A stretch of 39,526 nucleotides of DNA from contig MNVD01000010.1 of NCBI GenBank assembly GCA_001871445.1, positions 1 through 39,526 on the forward strand, read 5' to 3'. The notes under the pieces were generated by a model. The model did no database searches. It saw only the letters and a list, made by a program, of their open reading frames with translations, and had not been told where the DNA came from. This stretch comes from Candidatus Magasanikbacteria bacterium CG1_02_41_34. Its GTDB lineage: Bacteria > Patescibacteriota > Patescibacteriia > Magasanikbacterales > UBA922. This document shows positions 8,805-18,406 of this stretch, one piece after another (the stretch's first letter is position 1; every line of letters starts with the position of its first letter). The translations under genes were made by a program, and so were the position numbers.

Positions 8805-10049
8805 TTACATTTCTTTCATGACCTCCATATATGAAACAAGTTTTTCTTCACCTGACTTTCGATATTTGAACTCAACTTGATTATTTTCAAGTGATCGTGG
8901 ACTGACAACAATACGAAGAGGAATACCAATCAAATCACTGTCTGCAAATTTTTCACCTGGTCGCGCATCTCTGTCATCATACAACACCTCGATGCCAGAC
9001 GTTTGCAATATTGCATACAACGTATCTGCTTTTTCGATATCTGAAGGTTCTTTACAGAGTGACACGAGATGGACTTGAAATGGTGCCACTTCTTCTGGCC
9101 AGACGATACCTTTATCGTCTGAAAAATGTTCCACTAAAACACCCATAAGTCTTGTAATACCTATACCATATGATCCGAGGTGTACAGGAATAGATTTTCC
9201 TTCTGTATCTACAATGGATAATCCAAGTTGTTCACATTTGACTGTACCAAAATTGAATATGTTTCCAACTTCAGCGGTCTTCACTTTTTCAAGTTCGTCC
9301 ATGGTGACACCAAGTTCTTTGAGAACGGTGTCACTAAGTACTTCTTCATTTATTGCAATGTGTTTTTCACGATTGACGTAAATAACATCTTCTCCAGCAT
9401 CGGTGATTGTTTGAAATTCATGACTAAATTGTGTAAACGCGCCTCCTGCAGCAAAAGTAACATACGTTTCTTTCTCAAGCCCGACACGAGCAAACACTTT
9501 CAAATACGCGGCAATGACCTCATCATAAAATTTCTGATGCTGTTCTGCGTTCAAGGAATATGAATACATATCCTTCATGATGAATTCTCTCCCGCGCATG
9601 ATACCACTTTTTGCCCTCAATTCATTACGAAGTTTTGTCTGAAATTGATACACGTAGGTAGGCAGATCACGATAACTGGTCAAATATTGTTTCATCAAAT
9701 CTGTAATAGGCTCCTCGTGTGACCATCCAAATCCAATTTCTGTGCCATTTTTTAATGCAGACTTAAACCACACATCAACAGTATCATCGCTCCATCGGTC
9801 GGTTTTTTCCCAGAGTTCTTTTCGTTGAATGGCGGTCATAATGAACTCCTGTCCACCTATAGCATCCATTTCTTCACGAACAATCTGTTTTATTTTTTCA
9901 AGAACGCGTAACCCAAGTGGCAGGTATGCATATACCCCAGCCATTTCTTTATAAATAAACCCTGCCTTAATGAGTAGCTGTGCATTTTTTGATGCTTCAT
10001 CTTTTGGTACCTCTTTCTTTGTTTTTGTAAAAAGGTGAGATTGTTTCAT
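8805..10049 (-). CDS. proS: Prolyl-tRNA synthetase, short form lacking the INS editing domain
   Basis: MKQSHLFTKTKKEVPKDEASKNAQLLIKAGFIYKEMAGVYAYLPLGLRVLEKI...; class II motifs; direct run from GAFTQFSHEF to VGNIFNFGTVKCEQLGLSI without the usual large insertion. Confidence 0.93.
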   Translation of the reverse strand: MKQSHLFTKTKKEVPKDEASKNAQLLIKAGFIYKEMAGVYAYLPLGLRVLEKIKQIVREEMDAIGGQEFIMTAIQRKELWEKTDRWSDDTVDVWFKSALKNGTEIGFGWSHEEPITDLMKQYLTSYRDLPTYVYQFQTKLRNELRAKSGIMRGREFIMKDMYSYSLNAEQHQKFYDEVIAAYLKVFARVGLEKETYVTFAAGGAFTQFSHEFQTITDAGEDVIYVNREKHIAINEEVLSDTVLKELGVTMDELEKVKTAEVGNIFNFGTVKCEQLGLSIVDTEGKSIPVHLGSYGIGITRLMGVLVEHFSDDKGIVWPEEVAPFQVHLVSLCKEPSDIEKADTLYAILQTSGIEVLYDDRDARPGEKFADSDLIGIPLRIVVSPRSLENNQVEFKYRKSGEEKLVSYMEVMKEM

Positions 10050-10063
10050 ACTAAAATATATCA

Positions 10064-10465
10064 TTATGCTTCATAGGTAGGAATATAGGGTCGTCGTTTT
10101 GATAACTTGAGCGAAAGAACAAATGCTGCAATGAGTACAAGAAGTGACATGCTCCACACATTGAGCAGACTGAACATATGAGCAAGAAGGAGTACTACAA
10201 GGACAGAAGCTGCACTGAGCCCATAACCCATGCTGCGTTGGACATATCGAAAAACTGGTATCTGCACATCACCAAAAAAGTGATATACAGTGTAAAGCGC
10301 TGTCGAGATAGTTCCTGTCAACGCTAAAAAGAGTGTAATATAAAAAAACATGAAACTCACTATTCCTGCTTCGTAGGGATCAATATTCCAAAGCACAACT
10401 CCCCATCCAGCCCAGCACATGAGAGTCCCAAAGATCATGATTGTTATAAATTGACGGATAGTCAT
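10064..10465 (-). CDS. Hypothetical multi-TM membrane protein
   Basis: 133 aa with about four hydrophobic segments; adjacent to proS. Confidence 0.6.
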   Translation of the reverse strand: MTIRQFITIMIFGTLMCWAGWGVVLWNIDPYEAGIVSFMFFYITLFLALTGTISTALYTVYHFFGDVQIPVFRYVQRSMGYGLSAASVLVVLLLAHMFSLLNVWSMSLLVLIAAFVLSLKLSKRRPYIPTYEA

Positions 10466-10534
10466 ATGTATTCATTCTAACGAAAAAAAACCTTTTCGGC
10501 AAGGGTGTCTTATTCTACAAAAATCGAAGTTCGT

Positions 10535-10834
10535 TTATGCCAAATACCGAATCCGATCTACTTCACTCTTCCCCATTTTTTTATTCAGTGCATCTACGAT
10601 TTTTGCTTGGTTGAGGCGAATTTCATTTGCCATAGTGGAACTCGTGCAAGAAACGGTCAGTGTTCTATTTTTCAAAAAAAGCGGTTTTGCCTCTTTTGCC
10701 ATATCTTCTCCAAACAGTTCCAAAAAAACTTCCGTTGCAATATCAACAGCCTCAGACCCATCAACCTGATTTTGTAGTGATGGATTCTCTTTCATTTTGT
10801 CGTGGAGTGCATCCCCAAGTGGCGTAAATGACAT
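10535..10834 (-). CDS. DciA-like (DUF721) protein
   Basis: VFLELFGEDMAKEAKPLFLKNRTLTVSCTSSTMANEIRLNQAKIVDALNKKMGKSEVDRIRY pattern typical of DUF721. Confidence 0.7.
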   Translation of the reverse strand: MSFTPLGDALHDKMKENPSLQNQVDGSEAVDIATEVFLELFGEDMAKEAKPLFLKNRTLTVSCTSSTMANEIRLNQAKIVDALNKKMGKSEVDRIRYLA

Positions 10835-10887
10835 GTAAAAAATTTCTAACCTTGACTGAATACACTATAGCACACTCAAAATCAATA

Positions 10888-11403
10888 TCACAACAGGTAC
10901 AATCGAACACCATCCTTTTCCTCACGTGGTTTCCATGTAGAAAACTTAAATCCATTTGACACTACTCGAGCGCCAGGCTTCATTTCTTTTTTTACTTTTG
11001 CTTCAAGACGATTCATTTTGTGATCAATGCAATACACAAAGAGTACGTCAACATCACTCAGATCATAATGCCAAAAATCTGCACATCGGATTTCCACATT
11101 CTTTTTGTGTTGTAGAGTGTTAAATACTTTTGAAAGAAGTGCGAGAGAAGGGTTAATTTCAATGCCACGCGCATTTTTCACAAACGGAGCTACACGTCTG
11201 ACAATTCTTCCATCGCCAGAACCAAGGTCGAGAAGCACGTCTGTTTTTTGCAAGTTAGCAATTGAGATCATTGTCTGTACTCGTTTTTTTGCGGAAGGGA
11301 CAAAAGGTGCACCTCGAATAATGGCATATACATTCCATATAGAGAATGCCGCAAGAAAAAGCATGAAAAAAAGTAAGAGCGTACCAACAATGAAATATGT
11401 CAT
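10888..11403 (-). CDS. Membrane-anchored class I SAM-dependent methyltransferase
   Basis: N-term TM; KTDVLLDLGSGDGRIVRRVAPFVKNARGIEINPSLALLSK. Confidence 0.85.
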   Translation of the reverse strand: MTYFIVGTLLLFFMLFLAAFSIWNVYAIIRGAPFVPSAKKRVQTMISIANLQKTDVLLDLGSGDGRIVRRVAPFVKNARGIEINPSLALLSKVFNTLQHKKNVEIRCADFWHYDLSDVDVLFVYCIDHKMNRLEAKVKKEMKPGARVVSNGFKFSTWKPREEKDGVRLYLL

Positions 11404-14333
11404 ATAAGTGACGTACAGACATCACACCGTCCGCAACCATCTTCGCGTGTGATATTTCTAAAATCTGTTCCATGCATCTGATCGAGTGTCTTCATAACTT
11501 TATCTTCAAATGTTTCTAGTTCTTTTTGTGTTCCAAGAAAAGAGGTCGCTACATCATCTGCTACATAATAATACGTCAAATTGCTCACAATACCAATGTT
11601 TCTATATTGCGGTAACTCAGAAGCTGCTTTTTGATAAAGAAGAAGTTGCTGTTTGCCATCTGTATCAAGTGTATCCTTTGGTGCACCTGTTTTATAGTCG
11701 ATAATAGCAAGTGAACCATCAGCACACTGATCTACACGATCTATCTTCCCTGTAATAATATACGTTCCAATCTTGATTCGAAACCCACCTTCGAGCGCAA
11801 CTGGAATGGTCCAATTGTTTTTATTTTTTTTATAAAACGTTTTCAAGAGTTCTTTCCCTTTTTCATGATATCCTTTTCTTTGATGTTCATCTCTATACCA
11901 GTCCCCTATCCATGCCCCTTCATACATTTCAAGCAACTCATCCTGCAAAGGAACCAATATTTCTCCCTCTTTTTTTTCTGGTGTAGGTTTGAGATCAAAC
12001 AGAGATCCTTGTGTGACACTATTGAGTTGCTGAACCCGTTCGTAAAATCGTTGCATGGTCAAATGAATGGTATTTCCAAAACTAAAATAATGAGATCCTT
12101 TCATTGGTATTTTGAGAATATAGGAAATTTTGTACTGATATGGACAGACTTGAAATGCTCTGATTTGAGAAAAAGAAAACGTCTTTGGAAGTTTGTACAA
12201 GCCATCAAAAATAGGTTGTTCATCATTTTGTGTTGTCTGGTCTACCTTGAATGATTGGAAATTGGAAATTGGAAATTGCCCTAACGAAATTGTATTTTCT
12301 AATTCTGCAACAAATCTCGATACTTTCTTTTTTCTACTTCCGCCATAATCTTCTGCGCTGGTGAGAAAGAGCTGTTTTTTTGCGCGGGTCATGGCGACAT
12401 AAAAAAGGCGGCGTTCTTCTTGATAGTGATAATCTCCCTCTGGCAATACTTCTTTTACCAGTTCATCTGGCAGGTCGATATCTCCTCCTTTGCGACGTGT
12501 TGGAAAACGCTCTTCTACGCAATTTACGACAAACACATACGAAAATTCCAATCCTTTTGATCCATGCACTGTCATAATATTGACCGAATCTGGTGTGTCA
12601 CTTGACTGATAGACTTTGCCATTGTCACCACTTTCGAGCACATCTGAAAAATAGTCGAGAAATCCTCGAACATCAACATGTCCACCAGTCAATTCATACG
12701 CATGGACATAGTCAAAAAATTGTTTGAGATGTGCAATAGATCGCATGACTTCCCTATTTCCCGTTTGTTCCTCACTCGTCAAATATTTGAAATAGCCACT
12801 TTCTTCAAAAAAATGATGCAACACTGTGGTTGGCTTTTCAAAACGTGCTTTCTTTATACTCGACGTGACGATCGTCACAATCTTTTTACAAATGTCTTTT
12901 CCCTCGTTTGAAAGGAATATTTCATCACTTCGCTTTAGTGCTTCGTAATATGGTAATGATGCTTTTTTTGCAAAGTTTAAAAACTCGTGCATGTCTCGTT
13001 CTGAAAAATGAAAACAAGGAAACTGCAACATTCTATATATTGCAGCCGAATCTTTGTACGAATCCATGACTTTGAACACGTTGATTGCATCGATGACGAT
13101 GTCCTGTCGGTACAACCCGCCCGAACTGAGATATTCATATGGAATACCTACCATATCAAGTGCTTCCATAAACAATGTTGCGTGATTGTTTGCCCGCACG
13201 AGAATAGCGATGTCATCCCATGGTATGTCTTTATTATTTTTCTTGAGTTCAGAAATTTTTTGTACCACAGACGCAACTTCCTGATCTAGTGTTTGTGAAT
13301 GAAGATGAGTTACATTCGCATCAAACGTATTTGCAGCATGTAATTTTTTTTCAATACCAAGTTTTACTTCCAATCTATCAGGGTTATTATGTTGAATAAG
13401 TGTGTACGCGCTATCGAGGATTGCCTGACCAGAACGATAATTTTCTGTCAGTACAACTTCTTTTGCATCTGGATAATCATCCTTGAATCTGAGAATATTG
13501 CTGACACTCGCACCACGAAAGGCGTAGATACTCTGGTCATCATCCCCTACTACGGTGAGTTGGACATCAGGACTATCGGTGAGCAGTTGCACGAGTTCGT
13601 ATTGTGCATAGTTTACATCTTGAAATTCGTCGATCAGGACGTATGTAAACTGTTTCTGCAATTGCTTTTTTATCTGTGGGCGTTCACGAAGAAGTTTTAC
13701 AGTATAAAAAATTAAATCACCAAAATCCATGGCTTGATTATCGAGAAGCAATTGATTGTATGCATGATATGTATTGGCAAGTTCCGTGAGGCGAGATTTT
13801 TCATCATGCTCAGTGACATCAGCATCGAGCGTCATACCCTCTGCATAGGCAAGATAATCTTCAGGTGCTATAAGCTCGTCTTTACATTTACTAAAGTGCG
13901 TGAGGAGTGCATGAATATGACGGGATGGATTGCCAAGTGGTCTATAATAATCAAGTTTCAGATCATACAGATGCTTCTTCATGAGAAGCCAGGCATCTGT
14001 TTCTGTCATCAACTTGAATCTATTTGGGAGACCAATTTCCAAGCCGTACTGTTCCAAAATCTTCTGACAAAAACTATGGAATGTACTGATATGCATTTCT
14101 GTATACCCCAGAGAGACAAGGTCGTCCACTCTCTCCTGCATCTCTGCTGCTGCTTTTTCTGTAAAAGTAAGGGCAAGAATGTTTTCTGGATCTGAAAGTT
14201 TTTCACGAATAAGTTTTGCGATTTTTTCTGTCACGACAGTCGTTTTCCCCGTCCCTGCCCCAGCAACAATCAACAACGGTCCGTCGATATAGTCGATGGC
14301 CTCTTGCTGGGCTTTGTGGAGCGTTTTTTTCAT
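11400..14333 (-). CDS. UvrD/Rep-family helicase with C-terminal PD-(D/E)XK nuclease and probable Fe-S cysteines
   Basis: Walker A VAGAGTGKTTVVTEKIAKLI; DEFQDVNYAQYELV; GDDDQSIYAFRGA; VHGSKGLEFSYVFVVN; C-term GKIDRVDQCADGSLAIIDYKTGAPKD (RecB-like nuclease), CPYQYK...CGRCDVC. Confidence 0.93.
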   Translation of the reverse strand: MKKTLHKAQQEAIDYIDGPLLIVAGAGTGKTTVVTEKIAKLIREKLSDPENILALTFTEKAAAEMQERVDDLVSLGYTEMHISTFHSFCQKILEQYGLEIGLPNRFKLMTETDAWLLMKKHLYDLKLDYYRPLGNPSRHIHALLTHFSKCKDELIAPEDYLAYAEGMTLDADVTEHDEKSRLTELANTYHAYNQLLLDNQAMDFGDLIFYTVKLLRERPQIKKQLQKQFTYVLIDEFQDVNYAQYELVQLLTDSPDVQLTVVGDDDQSIYAFRGASVSNILRFKDDYPDAKEVVLTENYRSGQAILDSAYTLIQHNNPDRLEVKLGIEKKLHAANTFDANVTHLHSQTLDQEVASVVQKISELKKNNKDIPWDDIAILVRANNHATLFMEALDMVGIPYEYLSSGGLYRQDIVIDAINVFKVMDSYKDSAAIYRMLQFPCFHFSERDMHEFLNFAKKASLPYYEALKRSDEIFLSNEGKDICKKIVTIVTSSIKKARFEKPTTVLHHFFEESGYFKYLTSEEQTGNREVMRSIAHLKQFFDYVHAYELTGGHVDVRGFLDYFSDVLESGDNGKVYQSSDTPDSVNIMTVHGSKGLEFSYVFVVNCVEERFPTRRKGGDIDLPDELVKEVLPEGDYHYQEERRLFYVAMTRAKKQLFLTSAEDYGGSRKKKVSRFVAELENTISLGQFPISNFQSFKVDQTTQNDEQPIFDGLYKLPKTFSFSQIRAFQVCPYQYKISYILKIPMKGSHYFSFGNTIHLTMQRFYERVQQLNSVTQGSLFDLKPTPEKKEGEILVPLQDELLEMYEGAWIGDWYRDEHQRKGYHEKGKELLKTFYKKNKNNWTIPVALEGGFRIKIGTYIITGKIDRVDQCADGSLAIIDYKTGAPKDTLDTDGKQQLLLYQKAASELPQYRNIGIVSNLTYYYVADDVATSFLGTQKELETFEDKVMKTLDQMHGTDFRNITREDGCGRCDVCTSLI
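12254..12278. repeat. Heptamer tandem repeat (ATTGGAA)x3.6 inside the helicase-nuclease CDS
   Basis: ATTGGAA ATTGGAA ATTGGAA ATTG read directly. Confidence 0.9.
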
Positions 14334-14441
14334 AATTAGTTTTGCTTACAGCGTACCATGTTCCTATCTATTCCTGCAATCCAACAAAGTTTGCATTTTT
14401 ATCTAATTTACGCTAACCTAAGAGCAGTTTTAGTAATATAT

Positions 14442-14939
14442 ATGATACTACCACTTACAAAAATCCCAACCCCAAGTTTACATGAACCTTCTCAGGCACT
14501 TACAAAGGACGAAATCCTTTCTCCAAAGATTCAAAAACTTATTCAAGATATGATCCCAACCATGTATAGAGAGAAAGGGATAGGTCTCGCGGCACCTCAA
14601 GTAGGAGTAAATGTAAAACTCTGTGTTATCGGAAAAGAAGCGATTCCAGAGGATTTCTTTCCAAAAGATTCTACCAAGGACCTTGTTCTCATCAATCCTA
14701 CCTACAAACGGACAGGAAAACGTGTTGTTCAGGAAACAGAAGGGTGCCTTTCTGTACCAGGAAAGCAAGGGAAGGTAAAACGTTACCGGCAAGTCCATGT
14801 AGACGCGCTTGATGAACAGGGTAATCCTCTTAGCTTTGAAGCAGGTGGATATCTTGCCCATGTTGCTCAGCACGAGACAGATCATCTCAATGGTATTGTC
14901 TATATTGATAAGGCAGAAACGATTTGGGAAATTGAATAG
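14442..14939 (+). CDS. def: Peptide deformylase
   Basis: GIGLAAPQVGVN, EGCLSVPG, QHETDHLNGIVYID. Confidence 0.95.
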   Translation: MILPLTKIPTPSLHEPSQALTKDEILSPKIQKLIQDMIPTMYREKGIGLAAPQVGVNVKLCVIGKEAIPEDFFPKDSTKDLVLINPTYKRTGKRVVQETEGCLSVPGKQGKVKRYRQVHVDALDEQGNPLSFEAGGYLAHVAQHETDHLNGIVYIDKAETIWEIE

Positions 14940-14942
14940 TAT

Positions 14943-15866
14943 ATGATACATACCATCTTTTTTGGAACAAACCATGTTGCAAAAACTGTTTTGCAGGCAT
15001 TGATTGATGCACCACAAATTTCTGTTGATCTTGTCATTACCCAGCCAGACAAACCTGTTGGGAGGAAGAAAGTTCTCACCCCTACGCAAGTCGCAATTCT
15101 TGCAGAGACATACAAAATTCCGGTCCAAAAACCTAAAACGCTTAAGAATTATCCAATCGCAACATTTCCTAGTTGCCAAGTCGCCCTCCTCGCTGACTAT
15201 GGGCTTATTATTCCACAAGCTATTATTGACGCCTTTCCAAAGGGTATTTTAAATGTTCACCCTTCTCTTCTTCCAAAGTATCGTGGCGCAACACCAGTTC
15301 CTTCTGCAATCCTGCATGGGGAAACAATCTCAGGTGTCACTATCATGCAGGTAGAAAAACGTATGGATGCAGGTCCTATTGTGGCACAGCAGACATACGG
15401 ACTTGCACCTGATGAAATGGCACACGATGCACTCATGGCTCTTGCAAAGATAGGAGCCGATTTGCTTGTAATCAAACTTCCAGCATATTTAAATGATAAA
15501 ATTACATTACAAAAACAAGACGATGCAAAAGCAATTTTTTGCAATCAGTTTACCCGAGATGATGGACATGTTGATTGGAATACCTCAACTCTAAAAATAT
15601 ACAATCAATATCGTGCGCTCATGCCATGGCCAGGAATATGGACCATGTGGAATGAAACACGACTAAAGCTATTACACATTAGCCCAGCTTTAATATCTAC
15701 ACATTTGAATAATGGTCAGGTGCATGTAGAAAGTGATACACTGTATGTAGGAACAAGTGATGGAGCAGTACATATACACGAATTGCAACTCGAAGGAAAA
15801 AATGCCATAGATGCAAAGACGTTTGTAAAGGGATGTAAACAGATTGATGAAGCACAATTTTCTTAA
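14943..15866 (+). CDS. fmt: Methionyl-tRNA formyltransferase
   Basis: MIHTIFFGTNHVAKTVLQALIDAP...QPDKPVGRKKVLTPTQVAILAETYKIPVQKPKTL...LNVHPSLLPKYRGATPVPSAILHGETISGVTIMQVEKRMDAGPI. Confidence 0.95.
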   Translation: MIHTIFFGTNHVAKTVLQALIDAPQISVDLVITQPDKPVGRKKVLTPTQVAILAETYKIPVQKPKTLKNYPIATFPSCQVALLADYGLIIPQAIIDAFPKGILNVHPSLLPKYRGATPVPSAILHGETISGVTIMQVEKRMDAGPIVAQQTYGLAPDEMAHDALMALAKIGADLLVIKLPAYLNDKITLQKQDDAKAIFCNQFTRDDGHVDWNTSTLKIYNQYRALMPWPGIWTMWNETRLKLLHISPALISTHLNNGQVHVESDTLYVGTSDGAVHIHELQLEGKNAIDAKTFVKGCKQIDEAQFS

Positions 15867-15874
15867 CACTAAAA

Positions 15875-15949
15875 TGGAGTGGCGAATTGCGGAACGAAAT
15901 TCGTTATGCACAGATAACAGATTTTGCTTTGGCTCAATCTGTCACTCCA
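15875..15949. repeat. 75-nt four-helix (cloverleaf-like) palindromic intergenic element
   Basis: TGGAGTG/CACTCCA closing stem (7 bp) enclosing CGAATT/AATTCG, TTAT/ATAA, CAGATT/AATCTG hairpins placed back to back. Confidence 0.75.
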
Positions 15950-15962
15950 ATCATTTAAAAGT

Positions 15963-16226
15963 ATGAATATTGTGACTATTATAGGACTTCTCGCTGCAAC
16001 AGGGACGACTATTTCTTTTCTTCCACAAGCAATAAAAACAATCAAAACGAAAGAAACAAAAGACTTGTCTGTCGGCATGTACGTTGTCCTTACAACAGGT
16101 GTTTTTCTTTGGTTGGTCTATGGCATTATTCTCAATGATATACCTCTCATTGCAGCAAACGCAGTAACATTTATTTTTACTTCAACAATTCTCATACTTA
16201 TCATAAAGTACAAAAACGTCTCATAA
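15963..16226 (+). CDS. SemiSWEET/PQ-loop family transporter
   Basis: 87 aa, three TM; ISFLPQAIKTIKTKETKDLSVGMYVVLTTGVFLWLVYGI (PQ-loop). Confidence 0.85.
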   Translation: MNIVTIIGLLAATGTTISFLPQAIKTIKTKETKDLSVGMYVVLTTGVFLWLVYGIILNDIPLIAANAVTFIFTSTILILIIKYKNVS

Positions 16227-16239
16227 TTTAGGCACATCT

Positions 16240-17739
16240 ATGCCAGTCAACCTCATGAAACAATCCATCTTTGTCAATAAACAGACAGCCTGGCTACTAA
16301 GTCTTTTCTTTGCATTACGCATTGCATCTTTTCTCCTCATGGGGCATGCAATCATCCAAGGAATTCTTGTCTTTGGTGTTATCATGATTTTTGCTGTCTT
16401 ATATTTTCTCGAAACGCACTATGGATGGTATTTACTTCTTGGGGAATTCTTTTTAGGTGGGTCAGGGAGTTTTCTTGAATTTTTTGGATTGTCCATTAGA
16501 TCTCTTCTTTTGATCACGTTTCTTTTCCTCTGGATTGTACAACACATCGTACAAAAAAAGAGACGTTTTCGTCTTCGTATAGATCATAAAATCGGATATG
16601 CACTCCTGGTATTTGGTGCGTTTGTCATCTTTGCGGCAGGGAGGGGTATATACCTAGGACACGGATTCACACAAGTCATGCGTGATGTGATTCCGTTTAC
16701 ATATTTTGTCCTCTTGTTGCCTTTTTATCACTATTTCTATAAAGAAAAAACGCAAGAATATTTTGTTCGGTTATTGTTTGTATTTTTACTTGGTAGTGCA
16801 CTCTTTTCACTTATTACGTTTTTCATTTACTCGAGTGGCCTTGGTGTCATACATGATACATTTTACACCTGGTTTCGAGATGTCGCCATGGGAAAAATTA
16901 CCGATGTAGGCCATGGTTTTTTTCGTATTGTAACACCTGAACATCTGCTCATAGTACCATCTGTTCTCATGATATCATCTCTCCTCATGCGTGATGAAAA
17001 ACATCATCGCAACTGGTATGTTTTTTTGGCCCTTGGTCTCTTGATACTTGTTCTTGAACTTTCACGAACCTATCTACTTGCACTCTTTGTGGGGATGATC
17101 GTATTGAAATACACACACGACACTGTAAACTGGATAAAAGTTTCTGCTATGAACCTCGCTATATTTCTTGCGTTATTCGTAAGCATGAGTCTTCTGGCAA
17201 GTGGATTTTCCACCACAGGGCTTGGTCTTCTTGGTTTGCGTTTTGCTGGAATTGCCCAACCAGTTCTCGAAACCAGTGCATACACACGTGCAGCACTTTT
17301 GAAACCAATCAGTCAGATCATCATGCAGCATCCATTTTTTGGCAATGGTCTCGGGGCAACTATTACATTCATGAATCCAGACACCTTTCAATTTGTAACT
17401 ACAGGACAATTTGATTGGGGATATCTGGAGCTTCTTGCTGAATTTGGCGCGTTCGGAGTACTGTCGCTCTTGTTCTTGCTTATGCTTGTGGGATATGAAC
17501 TAATACAAAAAATAGCCACGTTGTCGGACTATCATGATTTTTATGTGGGACTTTTTGGTGGATTCGTAGCACTGTTGGTAATGACTGTCACGGCGCCAGT
17601 ACTCTTTCATATACTTGGTATACTGTATTTTGTACTTATTTTATCATTTGTAATGAAACCAATCACCGTGTTTGATGAAACACTTACACTCATATATCGC
17701 ATTTTTAATCGCTCGAAAGATGATGCTTCTTCTGAATAA
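16240..17739 (+). CDS. O-antigen ligase/polymerase-like multi-TM protein
   Basis: About 12 hydrophobic segments; QHPFFGNGLGATITFMNPD...NSYLELLAEFG-like loop (FDWGYLELLAEFGAFGVLSLLFLL). Confidence 0.78.
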   Translation: MPVNLMKQSIFVNKQTAWLLSLFFALRIASFLLMGHAIIQGILVFGVIMIFAVLYFLETHYGWYLLLGEFFLGGSGSFLEFFGLSIRSLLLITFLFLWIVQHIVQKKRRFRLRIDHKIGYALLVFGAFVIFAAGRGIYLGHGFTQVMRDVIPFTYFVLLLPFYHYFYKEKTQEYFVRLLFVFLLGSALFSLITFFIYSSGLGVIHDTFYTWFRDVAMGKITDVGHGFFRIVTPEHLLIVPSVLMISSLLMRDEKHHRNWYVFLALGLLILVLELSRTYLLALFVGMIVLKYTHDTVNWIKVSAMNLAIFLALFVSMSLLASGFSTTGLGLLGLRFAGIAQPVLETSAYTRAALLKPISQIIMQHPFFGNGLGATITFMNPDTFQFVTTGQFDWGYLELLAEFGAFGVLSLLFLLMLVGYELIQKIATLSDYHDFYVGLFGGFVALLVMTVTAPVLFHILGILYFVLILSFVMKPITVFDETLTLIYRIFNRSKDDASSE

Positions 17740-18403
17740 TCGCTGTAGCATCTTCGTATTTTTTTACTTTGGAAACAATCCCCGGTAGCCATTTGAACGG
17801 TGCATGATATGCGATACGTGGTAACCATTGACTCACGGTTCCCCCACTCTCAAAACGGAACAGATATTCATCTATCCATACACCACTTTTCCCTGCTTCC
17901 ATCAACGATAAAAAGAAATCCCAATCTTGAAATTTTTGGATTGATTCATCCCAAACAATAACCGCATCGCGTCGAATAAGACTCGTCGTGTGAATATAAT
18001 TTCTCTGCTGAAGTGTTACTGTATTGAATGCCTGTGCTGGCATTTTTTTCTTGCCAAAATAAACATTGCTGTAAGAAAAACTTGAAGTTTCATGTTGTTC
18101 CAAAGCCTGTACCATCTTTTCAAGCATGTCAGAATTTGCGATGACATCCGCATCCCAAAAAATAACAAACTCACCTTTGGCATGCTTAAAACCAGTATTC
18201 CTTGCTGCCGGTGCACCTGCATTTTTTTGTCGAAAAATTTGAAATGAAAACGGAAATAAAGATACATCTAACGTAATGAGTGGTGTACTTCCATCATCAA
18301 CAAGTATAACCTCAATATCTTTGTATGTCTGAGCCTTCAGAGATATTAATGATTGGTGCAAAACATCACTTCGATTGTATACAGGAATAATAACACTAAT
18401 CAT
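17705..18403 (-). CDS. Glycosyltransferase family 2
   Basis: MISVIIPVYNRSDVLHQSLISLKAQTYKDIEVILVDDGS...NAGAPAARNTGFKHAKGEFVIFWDADV. Confidence 0.93.
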   Translation of the reverse strand: MISVIIPVYNRSDVLHQSLISLKAQTYKDIEVILVDDGSTPLITLDVSLFPFSFQIFRQKNAGAPAARNTGFKHAKGEFVIFWDADVIANSDMLEKMVQALEQHETSSFSYSNVYFGKKKMPAQAFNTVTLQQRNYIHTTSLIRRDAVIVWDESIQKFQDWDFFLSLMEAGKSGVWIDEYLFRFESGGTVSQWLPRIAYHAPFKWLPGIVSKVKKYEDATAIIQKKHHLSSD

Positions 18404-18406
18404 ACA

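Noticed and set aside
15875-15949. Possible tRNA gene
   Set aside because: Cloverleaf topology but no canonical T-loop (TTCRANY), no GG in a D-loop, 6-nt middle loop and no 5-bp anticodon stem on either strand; kept as a tRNA-like element only.
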